From an uncultured bacterium (lineage in GTDB: Bacteria > Verrucomicrobiota > Kiritimatiellia > RFP12 > UBA1067), in contig CACZAK010000263.1 of assembly GCA_902779075.1 (NCBI GenBank), positions 1 through 6,558 on the forward strand: a stretch of DNA of 6,558 bases. The letters run 5' to 3'. A model generated the notes under the pieces. It ran no database searches and was not told the origin of the DNA. It was given only the letters and a program-made list of their open reading frames with translations. A program made the position numbers and the translations under genes. Within the stretch, counting starts at the first letter, position 1; each line of letters starts with the position of its first letter. Positions 1-5,836 of the stretch are shown one piece after another.

Positions 1-1
1 G

Positions 2-208
2 CGCACGGACATCGTGGCGGACCATCCCTGCGGCACGTACATCTTCGAGCTGAAGGTGAACAAGCCGCCGAAGGTGGCGATGTCGCAGGTGCAGCGGAAA
101 AAGTACGCCGCGCCGTACCGCGCCGCCGGCAAGCCCGTCTGGGCGGTGGGCCTTTCCTTCAACGGCAGGACGCGCCAGTTCAAGGCCGGCGTCGCTGAGA
201 GAGCGTAA
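2..208 (+). CDS. C-terminal end of an AAA-ATPase-like protein with a PD-(D/E)XK nuclease domain (partial)
   Basis: The reading frame is open from the window edge to a TAA stop, giving the last 68 residues of a longer protein. Visible motifs are RTDI at residues 1-4 and IFELKV at 14-19. This is the D...ExK core of the PD-(D/E)XK nuclease fold, with Asp3, Glu16 and Lys18 as candidate metal-binding and catalytic residues. It is followed by a QVQRKKYAAPY segment and a VWAVGLSF strand. That order is typical of the C-terminal domain (PDDEXK_9 type) of large proteins with an N-terminal AAA-ATPase-like domain, common in anaerobic and gut bacteria and usually of unknown function. A GTG at 14 could be read as a start, but the catalytic Asp lies upstream of it, so the gene surely begins outside the window. 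Whether the ATPase domain is present cannot be seen. It has no evident link to the downstream genes. Confidence 0.72.
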   Translation, partial: RTDIVADHPCGTYIFELKVNKPPKVAMSQVQRKKYAAPYRAAGKPVWAVGLSFNGRTRQFKAGVAERA

Positions 209-232
209 AGTTGAAAGTGTGTTGACGGAGGA

Positions 233-267
233 CGTGGAGAAAACAGGTCTGACCGGTTTTCTCCACG
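233..267. repeat. 35-bp near-perfect inverted repeat between the nuclease-family gene and nadK
   Basis: CGTGGAGAAAAC (233-244) is exactly complementary to GTTTTCTCCACG (256-267). The 11-base centre, AGGTCTGACCG, is itself symmetric (GGTC-T-GACC), so only one position pair (245/255) breaks the dyad. As RNA it would form a 12-bp stem with a small inner GG/CC stem. It starts 25 bases after the stop of the upstream gene, so it may be that gene's terminator. However, no T-run follows on either strand; the only Ts (257-260) lie inside the stem. An operator for a dimeric regulator, or a dispersed repeat element, is equally possible. The rest of 209-346 holds only the nadK promoter signal and a weaker 6-bp dyad (292-297/309-314). 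Confidence 0.6.
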
Positions 268-330
268 CCCACCTCGGCATACCGGCAAGATGCCCGTTGT
301 CCCAGTTGACGGGCGCATGTGAGCAGAATG

Positions 331-339
331 TGCTATACT
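331..339 (+). promoter_or_regulatory. Extended -10 promoter element for nadK
   Basis: TGCTATACT combines an extended -10 TGn motif with TATACT, a 5/6 match to the sigma-70 -10 consensus. The usual -35 distance holds no good hexamer; a TTGACG at 306-311 is 22 bases away, too far for a standard promoter. Extended -10 promoters can work without a -35. The expected transcription start (about 7 bases after the hexamer) falls at about 346-347, which is the nadK ATG itself. This predicts an mRNA with essentially no 5' untranslated region. Confidence 0.55.
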
Positions 340-346
340 ATTCGCC

Positions 347-1129
347 ATGCGACAAATAGTGTTTCATGTGAACCGGGACAAACCGGGGGCTGATACTGTG
401 CGCCAGCGCCTTGCTGCACTGGCCGCCTCTCTCGGGGTGTCCGTGTGCGGCGTCAACGAACAGCCTGAAGCTGTCGTGGTGCTCGGCGGAGACGGCACGA
501 TGCTTTCCGCAGTACACCGTTTCCCCGGTATTCCGCTGCTCGGTCTCAACCTCGGTTCACTCGGCTACCTTGCGGGCGTAGAGGCACCGCATTTCGACGA
601 TGCGTTGCGTGCGCTCGCGTCGGGCGACTATGAGGTCTCACGCCGCACGACGCTACGCGTGGGTGACGCCGTGGCGCTGAACGAGGTCGTCGTTTCGCGC
701 GGCGTATCCGGACACGCCGCCCAGCTAGAACTTTCCGTGAACGGTCGCATGGCGACGCGCCTTTCGGCCGACGGCCTCGTGGTGGCCACCCCCACTGGCT
801 CCACGGCCTACTCGCTGGCTGCCGGCGGTCCCATCTTGATGCCCGACAGCGAGTCTTTTGTCGTTACGCCCATCTGCCCGCACGCCCTCGCCTCGCGCCC
901 CCTCGTGATTCCCGATACCGCCCGTCTCATGGTGCGCGCCTGCCTTCGTGCGCGCGGTGAGAAGCTGGCCGTGTTCGCGGACGGCGCGCGCGTGCAGCAG
1001 CTCGGCGCGGACGATGCTGTTGAGATTGTCCGTGCGGACGTCTCCGTGCCGCTCATCCAGTTGCGCGGCTACGATCCCTACGAAGTTCTTTCCCGAAAGC
1101 TCGGCTGGAACGGGAGTACGATCAAATGA
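347..1129 (+). CDS. nadK: NAD kinase (ATP-NAD kinase)
   Basis: This cytoplasmic enzyme phosphorylates NAD at the 2' position of its adenosine ribose to give NADP. The 260-residue protein shows the family motifs in order: GGDGT at 47-51 (Asp49 is the expected catalytic base), NLGSLGYL at 68-75, NEVVV at 112-116 (NAD-binding Asn-Glu), the glycine-rich ATPTGSTAYS at 147-156, and ICPHAL...SRPLVIP at 176-189. Length is at the short end of the usual bacterial range, with a compact N-terminal domain. The ATG at 347 is chosen because it starts directly before the first beta-strand (RQIVFHVN). It has no Shine-Dalgarno sequence and lies about where transcription should begin, suggesting leaderless translation. 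Its TGA stop overlaps the rnc start by four bases (ATGA), so the two genes are probably co-transcribed and coupled. Identity is secure from the motifs. Confidence 0.95.
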   Translation: MRQIVFHVNRDKPGADTVRQRLAALAASLGVSVCGVNEQPEAVVVLGGDGTMLSAVHRFPGIPLLGLNLGSLGYLAGVEAPHFDDALRALASGDYEVSRRTTLRVGDAVALNEVVVSRGVSGHAAQLELSVNGRMATRLSADGLVVATPTGSTAYSLAAGGPILMPDSESFVVTPICPHALASRPLVIPDTARLMVRACLRARGEKLAVFADGARVQQLGADDAVEIVRADVSVPLIQLRGYDPYEVLSRKLGWNGSTIK

Positions 1130-1803
1130 CGGAACTTGAAGGCAAGATCGGCTACACCTTCCATGACGCCGAGCTCCTCACCCATGCGCTCACCACGCCC
1201 GCCTGCCGCATGGATCATCCCGAAGGCGGAGACAACCAGCGCCTTGAATTTCTTGGAGATGCCGTTTTCGGACTTCTTTCCGCCGATGCAGTCTTCGCAG
1301 CCTTCCCCGATGACGATGAAGGGCTGCTTACCGTACGCCGCACTCACCTCGTTTCGGGCGCGGCCCTTGCCGACGCCGCCGAGCGCCTCGGTCTGCGCGA
1401 CTACCTGAAGTTCAACCAGGGCGCGCAGCCGCCTCTGCCGCACGCGAAAGTGCTCGCGGATTCGCTGGAGGCGTTGATGGGGGCGGTGTGGCTCGACGGC
1501 GGACTTCCTGCGGCCCGCACCGTATTCGCAGCGCTCGATCTGCCGCTCAATGCGAAGTTCAACGAATGGGACGCAAACCCAAAGGGCTACTTGCAGGTGA
1601 AGACGCAGGCGATGCATCCGCCGCGGCGTCCCGTCTACGAGGTCTTGCAGATGGGCGGCGTGGCGCACGCGCCCGTCGTCACGGTGCGCGTGAGCGTACA
1701 CGGCCTCGGCGATGCCGTTGCCACTGCAGGATCGAAGTCCGCAGCAGAAGTCGCAGCGGCCGCTGCACTGCTTGAGAAAATCAACTTCCCCGATCCGGCA
1801 TGA
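1126..1803 (+). CDS. rnc: Ribonuclease III
   Basis: RNase III cleaves double-stranded RNA, maturing rRNA precursors and processing structured mRNAs, and acts as a homodimer in the cytoplasm. The 225-residue protein has the usual two-domain layout and length. The nuclease domain (about 1-145) carries the signature NQRLEFLGDAV at 37-47 and DSLEALMGAVWLDGG at 112-126, giving the expected metal-binding residues Glu41, Asp45, Asp112 and Glu115; Glu65 in DDDEG is also kept. The first acidic residue of the E. coli signature (Glu38) is Gln here, a change seen in other lineages and not expected to abolish catalysis. The double-stranded RNA-binding domain spans about 150-220 (NPKGYLQ, the Tyr-Glu-Val strand, and GSKSAAEVAAAAAL). 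The ATG overlaps the nadK stop, with GGGAG at 1112-1116 as ribosome-binding site. No terminator is visible after its TGA, so some transcription may run on into the trp leader. Confidence 0.95.
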   Translation: MTELEGKIGYTFHDAELLTHALTTPACRMDHPEGGDNQRLEFLGDAVFGLLSADAVFAAFPDDDEGLLTVRRTHLVSGAALADAAERLGLRDYLKFNQGAQPPLPHAKVLADSLEALMGAVWLDGGLPAARTVFAALDLPLNAKFNEWDANPKGYLQVKTQAMHPPRRPVYEVLQMGGVAHAPVVTVRVSVHGLGDAVATAGSKSAAEVAAAAALLEKINFPDPA

Positions 1804-1824
1804 CAGTCAAGGCTTGTCGCTCGC

Positions 1825-1875
1825 AAAAATCTTAAAAATTCCCTATTGACGGAGGCCGGGGGAGTGTGGTAAACT
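1825..1875 (+). promoter_or_regulatory. trp operon promoter with upstream A-tracts
   Basis: TTGACG at 1846-1851 (5/6 to the -35 consensus) is separated by 18 bases from TAAACT at 1870-1875, a weaker -10 strengthened by the extended TGn (TGG at 1867-1869). Two A-tracts (1825-1829 and 1834-1838) sit about 45 and 55 bases before the predicted start near 1882, the phase expected of an UP element bound by the RNA polymerase alpha subunit. The predicted 5' leader before the trpL ATG is only about 16 bases, a normal arrangement for an attenuated operon. No TrpR-like operator dyad overlaps the -10 or the start site, so control appears to act after initiation. Confidence 0.7.
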
Positions 1876-1897
1876 TTTGGCGCAACAGGAAATTAGA

Positions 1898-1969
1898 ATG
1901 CAATTCAACGTCCAGTTCTGGTGGTGGCGCAGCTTCGATGAACAGTCGGAGAGGCTCCGCGTACCCTGA
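1898..1969 (+). CDS. trpL: trp operon leader peptide with three consecutive Trp codons
   Basis: A 23-codon ORF begins with ATG at 1898 and ends with TGA at 1967-1969. It starts MQFNVQF and has Trp-Trp-Trp at residues 8-10 (TGG TGG TGG, 1919-1927), followed by RSFDEQSERLRVP. AGGA at 1887-1890 lies 7 bases before the ATG, a good ribosome-binding site. The position, just after a promoter and before an intrinsic terminator and trpE, is that of a classical attenuation leader. The peptide itself probably has no function; its translation senses charged tRNA-Trp. Three adjacent Trp codons in 23 is far above chance, since the four Trp enzymes visible here together contain only two Trp residues. It is too short for standard gene callers and likely to be missed in automated annotation. 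Confidence 0.88.
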   Translation: MQFNVQFWWWRSFDEQSERLRVP

Positions 1970-2038
1970 GACGGTGAAGTGAAAAGAAGTTGCACCGAAT
2001 AGGCAGACGGCCCCGCTCCGATGAGCGAGGCCGTTTTT
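1933..2038 (+). promoter_or_regulatory. Tryptophan attenuator RNA with mutually exclusive 1:2, 2:3 and 3:4 pairings
   Basis: Hand pairing gives a complete attenuator. Segment 1, CUUCGAU (1933-1939), lies just after the Trp codons and pairs over all 7 positions, including two G-U pairs, with segment 2, GUCGGAG (1945-1951), across a GAACA loop. Segment 2, extended to 1954, can instead pair with segment 3, CCGCUCCGAU (2013-2022), in 9 of 10 positions. Segment 3 lies in the left arm and loop of the terminator (2007-2034). A ribosome stalled at residues 8-10 would cover segment 1, leaving segment 2 free to capture segment 3 and block termination. A ribosome reaching the stop at 1967 would partly cover segment 2, and after release the 1:2 hairpin can form, so the terminator folds. 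A competing hairpin (1947-1951/1955-1959) and a long-range pairing (1929-1936/1986-1993) are also possible. The pairings are seen in the sequence; the regulatory behaviour is inferred. Confidence 0.8.
2007..2038 (+). terminator. Intrinsic (rho-independent) terminator of the trp attenuator
   Basis: The left arm 2007-2018 and right arm 2023-2034 pair in 11 of 12 positions (one C-A mismatch at 2013/2028) around a CGAU tetraloop. The stem is mostly G-C and is followed directly by TTTTT (2034-2038). It lies 37 bases after the trpL stop and 62 bases before the trpE ATG, so it can only prevent transcription of the trp genes from the leader promoter. Confidence 0.88.
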
Positions 2039-2100
2039 GCGTATGCGGGCCGAAGGGGAGAACCAATCAATCACCAACCAAAAACAAAAAGAGAAAGCAA

Positions 2101-3572
2101 ATGAAAGAACTGACAAGAGAGATGTTTGAGGCACGAGCTGCCGGTGGCGGCATCGTGCCCGTCTACCGCGAGTACCTCGCGGACATGGAGACTCCTGTCT
2201 CCGTGCTGTCCCGTGCCGTGGACGAGGACGTGTTCCTCCTCGAGAGCGTGGCGTCGTCCGAGACGGGCGGACGCTACTCCTTCCTCGGCGTGAACCCCTA
2301 CGCGACCGTCTATGAGAAGGACGGCACCGTGTTCATGCAGACGCCCGCCGACGGCGTGTCGTTCCTGCCGGATTTGGACATCCTCGCCGCGCTGCGACGC
2401 TTGTTCGCCGAACGGAAGTTCCGCGTCGACCCCAACTTGCCGCCGCTCCAGGGCGGGGCGATCGGCTATCTCTCGTACGACGCCGTGCGCGTGTTCGAGC
2501 CGCGCGTGAAGCTCACGCCCGAGGCGGGCACGCCCACCGCGGCGTTCATGCTCACGGACTCCATCCTCGTGTTCGACAACGTGCGCCGCACCGTGACCGT
2601 GATCGTGAACATCGACGCCTCCGCGCCCGCCGCCTACGACGTCGCGCGCGAGCGGATCGACGCGCTCTTCGCCAAGTTCTTCCGCCGCGAGCGTCCGGCG
2701 ATGCGGTTCAGCGTCGGCGGGCACGGGGTGCCCGCCCTACCGGGGGATGGCTTTACGCCCGAGATGTCGGCGGAGGAGTACGCGGAGATCGTGGCGAAGT
2801 GCAAGAAGGACATCCTGAACGGCGAGTGCATCCAAGTGGTGCCGTCGCAGAAATTCACGATGGAGACCTCCGCAAGCCCGCTCGCCCTCTACCGCGCGCT
2901 CCGCGTGGTGAACCCCTCGCCGTACAACTTCTTCATGAAGGTGGGCCCGCGCACGCTGATCGGGTCGTCGCCTGAGGAGCTCGTGAAGCTCTCGGGGCGC
3001 ACCTGCTCGACGTGTCCGATCGCGGGGACGCGTCCGCGCGGCGCGACGCCCGAGTCCGACGCCGCGCTCGAACGCGAGCTCGTGGGCGACGAGAAGGAGA
3101 ACGCGGAGCACGTGATGCTCGTCGATCTCGGACGCAACGACCTCGGCCGCGTGTGCGAGACGGGTACGGTGAAGGTGGACTCCTTCGCGCACGTCGAACG
3201 CTACTCGCACGTGATGCACCTCGTCTCGGACGTCTCGGGCACGCTCGCGGAGGGCAAGGACGGCTTCGACCTCCTGCGCGCCGCGTTCCCCGCCGGCACG
3301 CTCACGGGCGCGCCGAAGATCCGCGCGATGGAGCTCATCGCCCAGTACGAGAAGTCGCCACGCGGCATCTACGGCGGCGCGGCCGGCTACTTCAGCTTCA
3401 CGGGCGACATGGACTTCGCCATCGTCATCCGCACGATGATCCTCGACGGCACGCGCCTCACGATGCGCGCCGGCGCCGGCATCGTGGCGGACTCCGACCC
3501 CGTGAAGGAGTACAACGAAACCGTCAACAAGTCAAAGGCCGTGTTCGAGGCCGCCAAATTCGCGGAGACGCT

Positions 3573-3576
<4 letters not shown>
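2101..3576 (+). CDS. trpE: Anthranilate synthase component I
   Basis: TrpE converts chorismate to anthranilate using ammonia delivered by TrpG, the first committed step to tryptophan. The 491-residue protein has the normal length. The N-terminal domain carries the feedback motif LLES at 46-49. The C-terminal chorismate-binding domain (about 220-490) shows GECIQVVPSQ at 241-250, PIAGTRPRG at 306-314, DLGRNDLGRV at 342-351, FPAGTLTGAPKIRAME at 396-411, RGIYGGAAGY at 421-430 and VKEYNETVNKSKA at 468-480. The effector-site segment NPSPYMF of enterobacterial TrpE reads NPSPYNF here (271-277). The ATG at 2101 is preferred: the frame stays open upstream to a TTG at 1990, but that extension would run through the attenuator terminator and encodes an unrelated basic stretch. 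The ribosome-binding site is weak (GAGAAAG, 2091-2097) in an A-rich, probably unstructured leader. The protein contains no Trp. ATGA overlap with trpG. Confidence 0.96.
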
Positions 3577-4141
<565 letters not shown>

Positions 4142-4145
<4 letters not shown>

Positions 4146-5836
4146 ACACGCAGGAGACGTTTGCCCGCATCATGGGCGGGCAGATGACGACGGAGGAGAT
4201 CAAGGAGGTCCTCACCGCCTACCACGAGAAGGGCGTGACGGCAGACGACCTCATGGCCGCCGCGTCCGCGATGCGCGCCGCCGGCGTGCACGTGGCGTGC
4301 GAGAACCCCGACGCCGTGGACATCGTGGGGACGGGCGGCGACTTCGCCGGCACGTTCAACGTGTCCACCACGGCCGCGTTCATCGCGGCGGGCGCGGGCG
4401 TGACGATCGCGAAGCACGGCAACCGCGCCGCGACCTCGAAGTGCGGCACGGCCGATGTGCTGGAAGCGCTCGGCTACGACCTCGACACGCCGCCGGAGGC
4501 CGTCGCGGAGGGCATCCGCACGAACGGCATCGGCTTCCTCTTCGCGCGCAACCTGCACCCCGCGATGCGCTTTGTGGCGCCCGCGCGGCGCGAGCTGAAG
4601 TTCAAGACGATCTTCAACTACCTCGGTCCGCTCACCAATCCCGCGGGCGTGAAGCAGCACGTGATTGGCGTCGCCGACCCGGCGCTCCTGCGCACGTTCG
4701 CCGAGACGCTCGACCGCCTCGGCTCGCGCAGCGCGCTCATCGTGTGCGGGAACGACGGCATGGACGAGATCTCGACGGACGGTGTGACGCGTTTCGCGAT
4801 GCTCCGCGACGGCATCGTGAGCGAGGGCGAGTTCGACGTGTCGCGTCTCTGCGGCGCGAGCTATCCTGCCCAGGCGATCGCCGGCGGCGCGCCGGAGGAG
4901 AACGCGATGATCCTGCGTGGCATCCTTGGCGGCGGCCTGCGCGGCGCGTACCGTCTCGCGGCCGTCATCAACGCGGCGGCGGCGATCTGGATGGCGGACC
5001 GCGCGCGCAGCCTCAAGGAGGGCATCGCCGTGGCGGAGGAGTCGATCGACTCCGGCGCGGCGCGCGCGAAACTCGAGAAGTTCCTCGGCGCGGGCGGACG
5101 CCCGGCAGGCGGCAACATCCTCGCGGACCTCACCGAACGCCGTCGGCGGGACGCCGAGAAGGCGTCAAAGACGCGCGACTTCGCGGCGGCGTTCCGCGGC
5201 CCCGGCATCCACGTGATCGCCGAACTGAAGAAGGCGAGTCCGTCGAAGGGCGTGATCCGTCCGTACTTCCGCGCGGCGGATCTGGCGGAGGAGCTGTCGG
5301 GGGCGGGGGCGTCCGCGCTCTCCGTGCTCGCCGAGCCCCACCGCTTCCTCGGCGGCGAGGACAATGTGCGGCGCGCGCGCGAGGCGAGCGACTTGCCGAT
5401 CCTGTTCAAGGACTTCGTCTCCACGGATTTCCAGATCCTCCGCGCACGCGCGGCCGGGGCGGACGCGGTGCTGCTCATCGCGGCGGTGCTGGACGACGAT
5501 GCGCTCGCGGCGCGGCTCGCCTACGCGCGGTCGCTCGGCATGGAGGCGCTCGTTGAGACGCACACGGCGGAGGAAATCCGCCGCGCCGCGGCTGTCGGCG
5601 CGAAGGTGATTGGCGTCAACTGCCGAGACCTCAAGACGTTCCACACCGACCCCGCCATCACCGCCGGGCTGCTCGCGCAGATTCCCGACGGCGTGGTGAA
5701 GATCGCCGAAAGCGGCATCCGCGGCGCGGACGACATCCATACCCTCCGCGCGGCGGGCGCGGACGGTTTCCTGATCGGAGAGACATTGATGCGGGCCGAA
5801 CGCCCGGGAGAAAAATTGAAGGAGCTCATGAAATGA
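4142..5836 (+). CDS. trpDC: Fused anthranilate phosphoribosyltransferase / indole-3-glycerol-phosphate synthase
   Basis: One 564-residue frame encodes two enzymes. The N-terminal TrpD part (about 1-318) joins anthranilate to phosphoribosyl diphosphate: GTGGD at 63-67, [12 protein letters not shown] at 73-84, [18 protein letters not shown] at 91-108, [14 protein letters not shown] at 139-152, [11 protein letters not shown] at 158-168 and GNDGMDEIS at 203-211. The C-terminal TrpC part (about 325-564) is the (beta/alpha)8 barrel that closes the indole ring: [12 protein letters not shown] at 359-370 (Glu361, Lys363), KDFV at 423-426 (Lys423), ALVETH at 469-474 (Glu472), GVNCRDL at 491-497 (Asn493, Arg495), IAESGI at 521-526 (Glu523, Ser524) and FLIGETLM at 543-550. 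All expected TrpC catalytic residues are present. The segment before the first barrel strand is about 35 residues, shorter than in free TrpC. No stop or frame change lies between the domains. The ATG overlaps the trpG stop, with GGAGGG at 4130-4135. TrpF must act between the two reactions and is not fused here. Confidence 0.94.

Noticed and set aside
222..250. TTGACGGAGG at 222-231, an exact 10-base match to the trp -35 region at 1846-1855
   Set aside because: No -10 hexamer lies 16-18 bases downstream (the position falls in the palindrome centre), so it is not called a promoter; the match may be chance.
292..314. GCCCGT/ACGGGC inverted repeat with an 11-base loop upstream of nadK
   Set aside because: Only six pairs and no T-run. 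Such short G-C dyads are expected by chance in sequence this GC-rich.
306..339. TTGACG at 306-311 as the -35 partner of the nadK -10
   Set aside because: The spacer would be 22 bases, outside the normal 16-19; the extended -10 is the better explanation.
1037..1046. Possible inactivation of RNase III by the Gln at position 38 of its signature
   Set aside because: The four metal-binding acidic residues (Glu41, Asp45, Asp112, Glu115) and Glu65 are intact, and Gln at this position occurs in other active families. The position of the change is near 1237-1239; I do not treat it as a defect.
1078..1701. 207-codon minus-strand frame opposite rnc
   Set aside because: It is a shadow of the high-GC rnc codon pattern: arginine- and histidine-rich with no recognisable motif or ribosome-binding site, while rnc carries full family motifs.
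1990..2100. N-terminal extension of TrpE from a TTG at 1990 (37 extra residues)
   Set aside because: It would be translated through the attenuator terminator, has a basic low-complexity sequence unlike TrpE, and the ATG at 2101 gives the family's normal N-terminus.
4297..5556. 419-codon alternative plus-strand frame inside trpDC, and similar long minus-strand frames at 2071-2724, 3950-4660 and 5521-6381
   Set aside because: They have extreme arginine/histidine composition typical of out-of-frame reading of GC-rich genes; the overlapping trp frames hold complete catalytic motifs.
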